From NCBI RefSeq assembly GCF_000327385.1, contig NW_008710245.1:930297-994296 (forward strand): a stretch of 64,000 nt of DNA, given 5' to 3'. The DNA is from Lottia gigantea (lineage: Eukaryota > Mollusca > Gastropoda > Lottiidae). Under the pieces are notes generated by a model. It saw nothing but the letters and a program-made list of their open reading frames with translations, searched no databases and had not been told where the DNA came from. How positions within the stretch are numbered: position 1 is the first letter of the stretch; every line of letters begins with the position of its first letter. The translations under genes and the position numbers were made by a program. This document shows, in pieces, positions 34,332 to 45,908 of this stretch.

Positions 34332-37300
34332 TCATTCATCAGCTGGTTCATCCTCCATATTGTCTTCTCCATCTTCAGCCATGACAATTTTTCTTTCTCG
34401 CTCAGCGTGGCTTTCCCGTTCAGCTTGGCTTTCCTGATCAGCATGGCTTTCCCTATCAGTGTGACTTCCCCGAGATGGATCAGATTTAGATAAGTCTTCA
34501 GACACCATGGCTTCAAAGAATTCTTCCTTGGACAGTTTTTCTGATGGTTTAGCGTCTTTAGGCAAAGAAGCTGATGTGCTTTCAGTTTGAACTGTGCTTT
34601 CAGATTCGGGTTGTGGTATGCGTTCATCTTGATTGTCTCTTTTTTGTTTAGCAGATGTTGAAGTATCCATGTTGTCCTCGTCATCAGTATCATGACGTGT
34701 GCGTTTACGTTTCTCATCCTTATGATGTCTGGAGTGTTTGTGTCTATCTTTACGATCCCTACTTCTTGAGCGTCTTTTCTCCCGTTCATGGTGGTCTGAG
34801 CTTCTGCGTTTTTCGCGTTCTGAGCGTGAACTAGTTTCATTTTGCCCTGACTTAGTCCTATGTCTTTCCCTACCCTCCTCTTCTCTTGAGTCTCTATGTT
34901 TATCAGTCCTTTTGGAATCAGATTTACGTCTTGAATGTTTACTGCTGTCCTTGTCTTGTGCTTCTTTGGCTGCCCCACCTACAGTATTGACCATACCCCC
35001 GTCTTGCATTTCAGCATCTTGATTTTCATGAAGACCCCCATCCTTACCCTTGTCCTTGTCACCCTCCTCATTCTTAGGACGCTTGCTGCTTTCATCCTTT
35101 ACAATAGCTTGTCCGTCAGCATCTTCCTCCTCCCCCATTTCTACGTCACTGTCATCCCCCTCCCCTTCACCGTCTGCATCCTTTTCCTGTTTGATACCTG
35201 AAACATTAAAATCAGACATTGGTTCACTCTTTACCACCACCTCATTTTCCTTGTCCTCCCTCATAGACGCTTTATGTTTATCTATAGCCTGTTGGTCAGT
35301 CTCCTGGTCATCCTCATGGTCATCATCATCTTCATCATCATGATCTTCCATATCACCACTAGCATGTCTAGCTCTCTCTGCTATACGAGATCTGATTCGC
35401 TCTTCACGTTGACTTTCTCTGGTCATCATCTCTTCAATTTCTGACTCCATTTTCTTCTGTTTTTCATCAATCAGCTCTGAAAGGAAGAACAAATTTTCAT
35501 AGTTCTTGATTAACATCTGTCCTCTTCTTCTGATGTTGACTGAAAATTCTGACGATGAATGGGTGGTCATATTTTGCACTGAATAAAGTTTCAAAGGATG
35601 GAATATATCTAGGCAGTATGATTGAAATACATCATTGGATATTTGGTTTTGTATTCTGTGTATTACTTCATTCATGCCATGATCTGAAGACATCTTTACT
35701 AGTGTCATGTTAAAACATTCAACTAATCAAATGTAGAGCTTGGGCAGTATGTGTTAGGAATTCAACCAAAATATTTTGGGCCTTATTTTATCTTATAACA
35801 TTTGAATTTGAAAGCAGAACAAAAAGCAGAATATCCTACTTTTAACAAAGATTTCAGAATCTTTCAGCTTGTTATCATCAGAAGACAGAAGTTTCTTAGG
35901 CATATAAAATATATGTGGTTTAGATTTGGTACTGAGAAAATTAGACAGTTTCACCATTTCTTTCTCTATAGCTTCATGCTGAAATGGATAAAATTATGGT
36001 TCAATGCTTCTTAACCTCTCAATTTGTCAAAAAAAGACATCAATCTTTGAGCAGAATTTAACAAAATTTGAAGAAAATGAATATTTAAATCTTCACACTT
36101 CAGAAAAAGTTGGCAAAATTGTTCCAAATCAGTGCAAGGATTTCTAAGTTTAGAATCATTTGGATTTTGATAGAAACCATTTCCTACTCTTTAATGTCAT
36201 GCAGTTTACAAATAGATATAATGAAAATGAGTTTTATGTTCAACGTTTCACTGACAAATGAGAATCAGAAATAAGAAAAACATCAAGTTACTCTCAGAGG
36301 TCCAGACATCATAACCTAAACATTTCATCATTTTCTCTTTTGATGTGTGACAACATTTAGGACAAAAACACTTGAAATGGATCCAGCATCTAAATGGCAG
36401 AACTGAGCACAGACAACATACCCTAGGTCATTAGCCTTCTGCCTTGCAGACATTACTACATTATCTTTCAAATATATAGACTGTCACTTCCAGCAGTACA
36501 TTATTTCATTTAAATACAGATGCACTGAGTTCACAGATTTCATTCTGAAAATTGCTTCTGATATCTGAAATCAGCTCCATAAAATTTCCAAAATTTTTCA
36601 GAAAATATTTATACTTTTGTCAGAGAAGGAAGTAAGGGTGCCTTATACAAAAGACAATTTGCTATCAGTGTCAGGATTAGTCTTATACAATTCCAATTTC
36701 AACTTACATCCTGGACAAGTTCCATCTTCTGTTCTAATCTTCTTATCTTGGACTGTTCTAATCTCATCTCATCTAATAAATTCCTTGTTTCTTGACGAAC
36801 TCTGACTCTTTCTTTCTCTGCCTTCTCATCTAATTTCTTTTCTAGTTTCCGTCTTTGATCATCCTAATAAAACAATTGATATTATAGCCAATTACTTATC
36901 ATCTCTCATTCCACAATGCATGGAAAAAGGTTGCATCAAAAATGTTACATTTGGACATTAAAAACATTTTTTTAGCCAAGAATTGTTGTTACCTTGTCCT
37001 TATTGTCTTTGGCTTCAGTTTTAAATCTTTGTAAAGTACCTAATATCATACCAAACATTCTCCTATTTCTGAAAATGTAATGAAAATATCATAAATACTT
37101 TATGTGTACAGAATTTCTTAAAACAAACACAGTTACTGCATGGCATTTGAAGTTTAAAAGGAATTTGACATAAATCACCAGATGTCTTAACATGAATGGT
37201 AAGTAAACAATTAGATTTGGATGTCTGAATATGGAAGGAAAATAGACATAAATTTGGTCATTGTCTGAAGATGAATGGAAAGTAGACATACACATGGATG

Positions 37301-39170
37301 TCTGAAAATGAATGGAAAGTAGACATACATATACAATTGAACATACATATTGGAATGTCTGATGAACAGAGAATGGTATTGTCAAATTTATTTATTCATA
37401 AAGACAAATATTTACCTGGCCATTCCTTCTCTGTCTTTACTTTGTTTTTCCATGGATTTGGTGCGAGTTTCGATAGAGGCAGCTACTACAGATGATTGGA
37501 CAGTGTGCTAAAATTTAACAGATGAACATTTGAAATGTAAAACCTAAACATGATATTGTCACAATGTCAAGCTATTACATACCTTGTCTTATGCCATTAG
37601 TATATTCTGTTAGTACTTGGTTTATTTATTACCCTGACTGCCATAGTCACTTTTCGTGTATCATGGTTTGATTGTATGGTAGCAAATACAGCCAATCAGA
37701 GCCCTCGACAGGAAGGTTGTTAACACTATGTTATAATGTTTAATTTCTATCTGTTGTAGAATATGATTGGCTATACTTGCCTGCATACAATCCAATCAAA
37801 TCACTGCATCACTGTGATACAAGAAAGGTGGCTATTGCAGTCAAGGTATTAGTTGTCAGAGTTCATATTAGCTTGACATTGGGAAGAGGAAGATGGCCTC
37901 TGGTAAGGTTCCTGCCACTGAGCTTTCAACAGCTGATTTTACAATATGGCAAAGATATTTGTTTTGTTCTGGCTGCCAAACTTAATTCTTGTATTCTTGT
38001 ATTTATTGATATTAGGACCATCATTATCCTAGTTTTTATTACACAAGAAAAATAATTTTTTGACAAAAATAATACCTTCTGGTCATCTTCTTCATCGCCA
38101 CTGTCCTCTCGTGGTCTAGCAGGTCTTGGTCCCAGTCTTAAAGACAAATTACAACAAAATTGATAAAGGGTTACTTAATGGGCAAGAGCTCATCTCATTG
38201 CACTCACATTACAAATATATATCTTTATGGGGACAGTTTATTTGGAGAATGGGACTCAAATTTTTCAACTTTCATAACAAGCAATCTCTATAAATTAAGC
38301 TTAAATATAAAGCTGTATACTGTATATTCTTGTATTGAATAATATCATCTTTACAAAGCAATTACAGTTAAAAGTGCTGCCTTCCAAATTGCAGCAGTAA
38401 ATAACTTTCAATTAAAAGTAACAACAGAGAAATTCTTTTCACCTTGAAAACGCTCCTCCAACTGAAATTCTTCTTTTGACTGGGGAACCATCCTGTCCGC
38501 CCATATTTCTTCTACAATAAAACACATTGACACCATAAAAAAACAAATGATGACTATTCATATCATAATACAAAAAAATATTGTTAGCCTTAGCTCAATA
38601 CTTAAATCAGAGATATATGTCTTAATGTAAGATAATAATAGAGAAATGTACCTGGCTGCATTGAATATTCTCTCCCTACCTCTACCATCAGCACCCACTG
38701 TTCTACGATCTCTACAATGATAAACAATTTAATTAGCTATCTATTATCACATACAATATCATTAGAATTAGATTAAATACTATTCATTGCCTAAACTAAA
38801 TGACTGACTAAAAGCTTATTGAAATTGTTTATTGCAACGTAACATATGCAATAGATTAACTCATTTGGCAAATGATCAAGGATTCCGTCCTATTATAATC
38901 TTCATCATGATCAGTCCCACTTTCACTTTCAGATTATTGTTCAGATTAAAGCTAAGAGAGTTGCCTCCCCTTTCTAATATTTCCAAGAGCAGCATCTTTT
39001 TTGATGATTAACACAAAAATACACAATTCCAGCATCAAAATAAGTTACCTCGGTTCGTCCGGATCCCTGCCTGTTATTCTCTTTATATTTTCATTGACAT
39101 CTTTCAGTCTAAACTTTGCTTTTTCGAGTTCTTGTTGTAGAGCTAAAGCTCCACGCATTTCTTCGGCCAT
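34332..39170 (-). CDS. PNN: Pinin, splicing and exon-junction-associated nuclear protein
   Basis: Pinin is a nuclear SR-like protein tied to splicing and the exon junction complex. Nine coding exons run 39170-39049, 38711-38652, 38511-38443, 38136-38076, 37507-37416, 37068-36993, 36863-36708, 35978-35840 and 35476-34332. Every phase agrees and the total is exactly 640 codons including stop, so 639 residues (human 717). The N-terminus MAEEMRGALALQQELEKAKF matches the pinin N-domain. RNRRMFGMILGTLQRFK opens the pinin/SDK/memA domain, and the coiled coil of exon 7 and KSKPHIFYMP in exon 8 continue it. Exon 9 encodes an acidic region, then a KR/RS-rich block, then a short DRESHAxQES repeat and an acidic end. 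VKSE, IKQE and VKDE fit the SUMO consensus. The exon 8 donor (A|GTAGGA) is the weakest junction. The gene is head-to-head with TRAPPC6B. Confidence 0.95.
34395..34475 (-). repeat. Coding 21 bp-like repeat at the pinin C-terminus
   Basis: About four units encode DRESHADQES / AERESHAERE-type heptads. On the plus strand they appear as repeats of GGCTTTCCxxxTCAGC. The repeat keeps the reading frame, so length variation would be tolerated. Confidence 0.65.
35979..36707 (-). other. Pinin intron 7
   Basis: It has a GTAAGT donor after the codon for Asp in LVQD and a TTTCAG acceptor before HEAIEKEMVK. No mobile element was recognised in it. Confidence 0.75.
37560..37882. mobile_element. Foldback MITE, CACAATGTCAAG family, in pinin intron 4
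   Basis: It starts CACAATGTCAAGCTATTACA and ends TAGCTTGACATTG. The inner arms include GTATCATGGTTTGATTGTAT and TACAATCCAATCAAATC, with ACAGCCAATCAGAGCCC towards the centre. It is collinear with the copies at 30294 and 49177. It fills over half of the intron between pinin exons 4 and 5 (37508-38075). Confidence 0.78.
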
Positions 39171-39501
39171 CTTGGAAGTTTAAAGTTTCCAATCAGAAAC
39201 AAGATTTAGCAACTAAACGAACTATTTTATATTTCTGAAAGCACAAGAATAATCATTATCTATTGAACTGAAAGTGACAATCAATATATTTCTTCTCTTA
39301 TCACCATAAATATTTTCAAAGCTTCATAATTTTGATCTTGAAAAATCTACAAATTTTATAAATATACGAAATACTTTCGCTACGTTCTAGAAAACTTTGA
39401 GTTAAGGTTTTGTACGTTTGGTATTTCTTTTATACTCAACAAATAATAAATTTTCTTTCTCCGCCCCTAAAATCCATCTGTAAATTGCATATTAATGGAA
39501 A
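39171..39501. promoter_or_regulatory. Bidirectional promoter region, pinin / TRAPPC6B
   Basis: Only 331 bp separate the two divergent start codons, so both transcription starts and both 5' UTRs must lie here or overlap. No TATA box or named factor site is convincing. The functional assignment is inferred from geometry. Confidence 0.7.
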
Positions 39502-42062
39502 ATGGCTGATGAAGTATTATTTGACTTTCTTCATATGGAATTAGTTTCTTATATACACCAGTCTTGTTCGAAAGAAGAGAATTCGAAGGTAATTATTTGT
39601 CACTCATAGCCTACCTTCTGAGAGTGAGACTGAACTGTGTATGTCTATGGAAGCTGACTGTGGCCATTAGGCTATTATGTAATTCAATTTGGTCTATAAG
39701 GCAATATTAATCAACATCTGTTATAATTTTATAGTATTATAGTGTTATTCCAGTTCATGAAAATTTTTGGTTTTATTTCAGGATATCAGTATTTCTAGAT
39801 TAGAATCCATCGGTTTCAGAGTTGGTCAGAGTTTGATTGAAAGGTGAGCATATAATTTATCCAATTTATGACTTAACTTTCTGGGTCGGCCTACGGTTGT
39901 ACTTCAGAGACTTCTCTCCCTATAAAAACCAAACTTAAGCTGTCTTTTATCCATCTACTTTAGCTCAACTCATGCTACTGGTACTGAAATCGGTTTAGAG
40001 ATATATATTAACATTATCATTCAATTAGTTGACTTCTTGTCCTCTTCAAATGTTAAAGTTATCTCCCTTTCAACAGTTTTCAACAGAATTGTAAAACTTT
40101 TTTTATTTCATTCTTTTTTCATTCTTTTTTAACAGATTCACCAAAGACAGTGCTAGATTTAAAGATGAATTAGATACTATGAAATTTATATGTAAAGAAT
40201 TTTGGAATGCTATTTATAAAAAACAAGTTGATAATTTGAGAACAAATCACCAGGTAAGGCCATTTTGAATTACAAGTAGTGAAATACGCCTCAAATTTAC
40301 TTTTTTTTGGTCTGGTGGTATAATGATATTTTATGTCCTACTATTTCGCACCTGATTGGTGGACAAGGGCCATGTTCTGTTCAAGGAGGAAATTTGTCAA
40401 GACAACAGCATTAGCTTGTAGCACACGAGGCCCCAGTTTATGATGTGTGATGCAGCAAATAGGCCTATATGTGAAATGAAATAAATCGATGTTGATATAA
40501 AGCTGAACTTTCCCTTGATTTTGATATTTTTTTATTGAACCAAGCCTTATTTTTCTAGGGTGTTTATGTTTTACAAGATAACAGATTCAAATTTTTAACA
40601 CAAATATCTAATGGAAAACAATATATGGAATCAGCTCCAAAGGTATGTCACTCTGTTACAAAGTAATAAGGGGCTCTTCCGTATGTCATATAAAACACTT
40701 CTTTGTGATCAATTTAGGCTTAATGAATTTTTTTTTAGAATTGATTGGTGACTAGTATATGTTTCACAGAAAAAGTAATTATTTAGAATAAATATAATTG
40801 GATATAGTCCAATTTTCAATTGCAGTTCACCTATCCTTAATACTTTTCAAATCGAAAATTAGGTTTCAGGTTTCATGGTAAGCAAATAATCAAAAAAAAG
40901 CAAGCAGAAGTGACCGAAGTCTTTATTGCGAGGTCATTATTAACATTCTCATAACTTCTTATTACCTGATTAAAAGATTGAAATTTTGAAGTCATATTTT
41001 CAAGTGAAAAAGTGCTGAAATAGTTTATAGTGAAATTGAGATCTATCAGCTGATAAATATTTAGATATAAAAATGCTCTCAGAATAGCATTGTGTATATA
41101 TATATACAATGTATTAACATTCACCCAAATTCTGTTTCTATTTTCAGTATTTAGCCTTTCCCTGTGGTTTATTAAGAGGGGCGTTATCTAACCTAGGTGT
41201 TAATTGTATAGTCACTGCAGAAGTTAGCGCTATGCCAGCCTGTAAGTTGTTTTCTGAATTTTCTAATTATTTCTGAATAAAGCTTAAAAATGTCTGGTTC
41301 CTAATTAACAGTCAATATTAAACTTTAAGAATCTGATGTAATTTCTCAAAAATGTCTGGCAAATAAATTGAAATCAGCAGACTTGATTTTTATGATTTTA
41401 ACAAATAAATATAAATGTGCAGAGATAATGGAGACCAGTCAACATTAAAGAATATAATTAGGGCCTACCAGGCATGACTGGCAATTACAGCAAAATCAGA
41501 AACCCTTATGATTTCAAATTAAGAATAAGTATTATATGAACACAAGGAATGTATTTAATGTATAAAAGTATTGCCAGTCAATATTAAAGAATATAATGTA
41601 ATTTCTAGTTGGTAACAGATGATATTGATTTCTATAGAGTATAAGACAGATTTAACCTGTTATCAATCTATACATAGTAATTGATCAATTTGTATCTCAC
41701 TGATTATCCCATAACAATAATACACAGAAAAATTCTATAATTTTAAAGATTTAAAATAGAATTTTACATCCTGCATATTGGGTATATATTAGGAAGCCAA
41801 TGCTCAATGCTGTGCTGTGTGGAATGAGGAAAATTTTTGTCAGCAAAGCCAACCAGATTTGAAATAAGTAGGCTTATGCTAATTTTGGCTCAAAATTCGA
41901 GCCAGTTTCCCTCATTGATCACTGCATGTAGCAAAATAGTAGGATTTAAAACTCCATTTCTATTTGATATAATGTGTATATGATTATAATACAGTACATT
42001 GACAAATCTATAATTTTTGCATCATTTTAGGTAAGTTTCAAATACAGATTCAGAGAGCATAA
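39502..42062 (+). CDS. TRAPPC6B: TRAPP complex subunit 6B
   Basis: TRAPPC6B is a Bet3-fold core subunit of the TRAPP tethering complex and Rab1/Ypt1 exchange factor, acting at ER-Golgi and Golgi membranes. Coding exons are 39502-39588, 39782-39843, 40136-40253, 40559-40642, 41148-41241 and 42031-42062. Together they give 158 residues, the same length as I recall for the human protein. Strong family blocks are GFRVGQSLIERFTKD, RFKDELDTMKFICKEFW, VDNLRTNHQGVYVLQDN, YLAFPCGLLRGALSNLG and IVTAEVSAMPACKFQ. Start choice is clear because the N-terminal MADE matches the family. The last junction is unusual: both the intron and exon 6 begin GTAAGT. The C-terminus ends QIQIQRA, unlike the human QVMIQKL. 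An AATAAA at 42600-42605 suggests a 3' UTR of about 550 nt. Confidence 0.96.
41242..42030 (+). other. TRAPPC6B intron 5
   Basis: It contains a short repeated GTCAATATTAAAGAATATAA motif (about 41438 and 41578). At about 41790-41935 there is a SINE-like fragment ending TTTCCCTCATTGATCACTGC. No nested gene is seen. Confidence 0.6.
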
Positions 42063-42620
42063 TAAGAAAATTGAGTTTTAAAAAAATGTGCAACTATCAT
42101 CAAGGGAATTGGGTTTGAAAATGTGTTGTGACAGCCAAGATATGTATTGAGCAATTTTATGAACAATTTTGACAATGCTGATAGTGGAGGTTTACTTTTG
42201 TGACATAAGAAACATTATTTGCTGTCAAATATTAACATTTAAGAAAAATATTTTCTCCTAATTTATTTTGACATTGTTCATGAACTGTTCATGTTCGTAA
42301 GTGAACATTTTTGATTACAATGGTATATGCTTTTTTCTGTATGCTAGAACAACATTTTGTTGCATTGTGTACTGTTCATGTTTGTAAGTGAACAAATATC
42401 CTTTCTGGAGGTACTAATTTTGTGTATATTGGTATACACTTTTTTCTGTATGCTTGAATGACATTTTGTTGCATCATTAAATGAGGAAATTTTTATTTAG
42501 AAAGGGAAGATGTGAATTGTTATTTTATTTTATTAAATTATGAGATAGTATTGTTAAATTATTTTGTACAGATTTAGTAGGTTGTATATATTGTATTATA
42601 ATAAACAAATGTAATGAAAT
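42063..42620 (+). other. Probable TRAPPC6B 3' UTR with an internal duplication
   Basis: A segment of about 100 bp at about 42300 (TATATGCTTTTTTCTGTATG and ACATTTTGTTGCAT) recurs about 110 bp downstream. The UTR assignment depends on AATAAA at 42600-42605. Confidence 0.5.
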
Positions 42621-42760
42621 TTTCCTTTTAAATTATGGTGTATATTTGACAAGACCTCATCTCCTCGGGCACCTTCATAATGGCAAGTTTAAGCAAATGT
42701 GCAAAGTAGACAAATATTTTAGGAGCTCCTTAAGATCTCCTAAGCTGAACAGATTATTAA

Positions 42761-42992
42761 GGGCAATGGTTCACAATTTGGGTCTTGAATATATGTAAAT
42801 AGTCTTCAAAAGTACAACAACTGCGCGAATATCGCATAATCCCTTTAATTATAACTCATACAAGTCATTTCACTTTCTATATGGGCACACATGGATTTGA
42901 TGGCTCAAACTTTGACTGATAAGCTTAGCTAAAAACAATCCCGTTTCTGAGACTTAGTTACCATTGGTCAAACGGGTGGTAAACCTGTCCCT
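42761..42992 (-). mobile_element. TTAA-flanked MITE, CTCAGAAACAGG family, copy 3
   Basis: In reverse orientation it reads AGGGACAGGTTTACCA, then AGTCTCAGAAACGGG, GAGCCATCAAATCCATGTGT, GGGATTATGCGATATTCG and TTTTGAAGACTATTTACATA. TTAA lies outside both ends (42757-42760 and 42993-42996). The terminal inverted repeats are only partly alike (AGGGACAGG against GGGCAATGG). Confidence 0.68.
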
Positions 42993-42996
42993 TTAA

Positions 42997-43573
42997 GCTG
43001 TGAAAAGACAAAATCCAGTTTCCATGACGGGCAAATGGAAATTAATACATAAAATACAGTGGAGCCGGTTGTTGTACAAACTAAAATTTGTCTGACTACA
43101 GTCTGGAATCACTTTAAATAGAGACTGACTGACCTCTGCTATGTAAGGCATTAACCAAACCCAACCCAAGGAATGGCCATGCCTCTGTGGAAAAATTCAT
43201 TGAAATTTGCTTAACAACAATAAAATATTTTATTTACAATTTAATGCTGTAAAATGAAACAGATTTAAACACTGGGAAATATAAACACTAGTTGAATGGG
43301 CCTTGACATTTAAGGTGGGGTAATAAACTAAAGAATATAGGTTCTGAATTAATTCAAAATGGTTAAATAATACCCAAACTGGTAATGCTTTTTTCGAATA
43401 ACAGAAACCACAGACCTTACGATGGGAAATTGAATGGTACTCGAAGAAGCTATGTGCCAGATACAAACAAGAATGCAGACTCGGAGTGACATTAGGTGTT
43501 CTAGAAGAGTGAATATGCCCTGCTTCCACACCCTCACAATAATTATTGTAATCTAGATCAAATTTTATAAGCC
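42997..43573. other. Unassigned DNA between two MITE copies
   Basis: A 99-codon minus-strand frame at 43529-43230 overlaps a 62-codon frame on the same strand. It has no recognisable domain or splice support. Confidence 0.4.
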
Positions 43574-43577
43574 TTAA

Positions 43578-43884
43578 AGAGTTTGATTTTGTGTCTTGAA
43601 TATATGTAAATAGTCTTAAGAAGTACTAGAAATATACCCAAATCACATAATTCCTTCAAAAATACATCAAACTGTTAATTTCTATGTCTTTTCTATATAT
43701 GGCGGAGTCTCAAGAAAAGATGAGTCATCATTTTAACTTTTAACATAATTCTGGGCACGCATGGATCTGAAGGCTCAAATTTTGACAGTGAGCTGTGAAC
43801 AATAATTACTGATTATCTTAGCTACAAAATTCTAACTTGTGAGACTAAAGCAAGATTTGTCAAATGGATGGCAAACCTGTCCTT
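43578..43884 (-). mobile_element. TTAA-flanked MITE, CTCAGAAACAGG family, copy 4
   Basis: In reverse it opens with GGACAGGTTTGCCATCC and runs through CTCACAAGTTAGAATT and GAGCCTTCAGATCCATG. It ends at CAAGACACAAAATCAAACTC. TTAA lies outside both ends (43574-43577 and 43885-43888). It shares the TGTCTTGAATATATGTAAAT block with copy 3 about 0.8 kb away, in the same orientation. Confidence 0.68.
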
Positions 43885-43888
43885 TTAA

Positions 43889-45340
43889 GACTCAAAGTAT
43901 ACCAATTAGACCCCCAGTGCTGTGAATAAGACACATGCTGAACATAATTTACATTTTCAATCTATAATGAAAAGATACAGCAGTTATAATACCCTTTAAA
44001 ACATAAATTTAATGGTTTGCCATAAAGGTGAGTAAGATTATAATTTGAAATGCCCTAGGTCACAATAATTATACAATATAATTGAGTTCAATCCAGTATA
44101 AATCAACTTTGTAGCAATATTATTACAATAGCCTATAATAAAGATCAATAATGTATTTAAAGTTGTATTGTCCTATAAATAAGTTTCATATTCAGTTTAA
44201 AGTGAATTCTACTGGCCTGTATCATTAATCAGAATGGAAATATGATGTTCAATTTATCTGAAATCAAAATTTACTAAAATGGTGATCTTGACATATTTGT
44301 TTTCCTTCTGCAAGTGACTTCACTCATCATCCGTAATCTGAGAAATTCCTCTATAAATTGTGTTCCAGTTTTACAAAATTTGCAAGATAATAAATAAAAC
44401 AAATAAAAATCAAAATTTAATGCTGATAAAATATGACAAATCTAAACATATCATTTCTCAGATTTTGTCAGTACGCAGAAAAAAATTTCACAGAACACAA
44501 TTTAATAAAGAGTGTTGTAAGATCATGGATAGCAAGTGTAGTACTGTAACTTAGAAAAACACAAAACAAAACATCAGACCTGTATTTATATCAGTTTGAA
44601 ATTTTACACATATATTACTGAACATATTCATAATTCAATGTAATCTACATATTAATAAACAACAAATGAATATTCAATCTGAGAGGCTATGAATAAATTA
44701 AGTTCTTTTAAAATAAACTAGTGGAATTCATCACTTTAAAATTGAATAATATCTATAAATAAACATCTGGAGGTAAAATAATGAGAAAAAATAAAATTGA
44801 TATTTTTAAGTCAAATCTTGAAGCAGTATAATTCATATTAAATCATAGTAAGATATTGTAGTCAAAGATGCAGATCTTGGTAGCAATGACTTTTGATTTT
44901 TAAAGAGACTGTTCCATATTTAATTTGGAATAATTTTGCATAATAAAATCTATGATTTACCAAAATTTCACATCATTAGAGGTCTATATTGGGCTACATA
45001 TTTTGTTTGCTAGCAAGATAGACTTCTGTTACCTGTATTACTTTTCAGAAAAGAAATCTGGCATTCTGTTCTGAAATTCAGCAAAAACAAACAGTGGAAG
45101 TTGTCCTTGGAAAACATAATGTGTCTAATCATTATACTTCTTTAATATAAACATAAAGTGAATCAGTTATGAAATCAATAGAGTTTCACTTATTCTATAA
45201 ACTAACAACATAAATATTTAACAGTTGACAAGAGTAAAAACAACCCACACCCCCAAAACACAAATACACTATGATCTTTTGTAAGTGAGAAAACAAGACA
45301 CATTAAGCAGAAGATAATATATTGCAAAGTAATAAACTTG
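43889..45340. other. Unassigned AT-rich DNA
   Basis: No gene is supported. It may include distal 3' UTR of the minus-strand DNAJC25. Confidence 0.4.
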
Positions 45341-45346
45341 TAAAAT

Positions 45347-45535
45347 CATGTTTTCAGTTATAAATTTGTTAAGTTATCATGTACAGTTATCAAGATGTAA
45401 AGTACAGTAATCCTGTACACTTATCAAGTTGTAAAATCATCATGTTTTCAGTTATAAATTTGTAAAGTTATCATGTACAGTTATCAAGATGTAAAGTACA
45501 GTAATCCTGTACAATTATCAAGTTGTAACATAATC
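45347..45535. repeat. Tandem duplication, two copies of ~94 bp
   Basis: CATGTTTTCAGTTATAAATT at 45347 recurs at 45441. Each copy continues with TTATCATGTACAGTTATC, AAGATGTAAAGTACAGTAAT and CCTGTACA. The copies differ at only a few positions, so this is a recent duplication. Confidence 0.85.
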
Positions 45536-45908
45536 ACATAGCATATTGTAAATTTGTAAAGTACAGTAATGAAAATTCATTATATTGTGGAGATATTATG
45601 TTAATTATTATATATAAGATAACAGACTAGACATATGGAATTTATCATTCAGAATAGCTACATTTGTACACTTACCAAACAAATGGATGTGCATATAAGT
45701 GTACAACTGAGTAATAATGTCATCATAAAAAGTTGCTGTGTTAAGTTTGTACAGTTGTCACATAGTTATCTTGGTACAGTTTACTATCATAATTCACAAT
45801 CACATGTATCATGTCAGGTTACCATGTTTGACTATTACAGTACAGTATTTTACAGTGATATTATTTGCTTAATGAGTCTTAGTTTCAATGAGGCACAAAA
45901 TGAGAAAA

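Noticed and set aside
34301-34978. A 225-codon minus-strand frame overlapping the pinin tail
   Set aside because: It lies in another frame of the low-complexity KR/E/D-rich exon, has no recognisable domain, and exists because those codons avoid stops in a shifted frame. The 94-97 codon plus-strand frames at 34738-35343 are likewise shadows.
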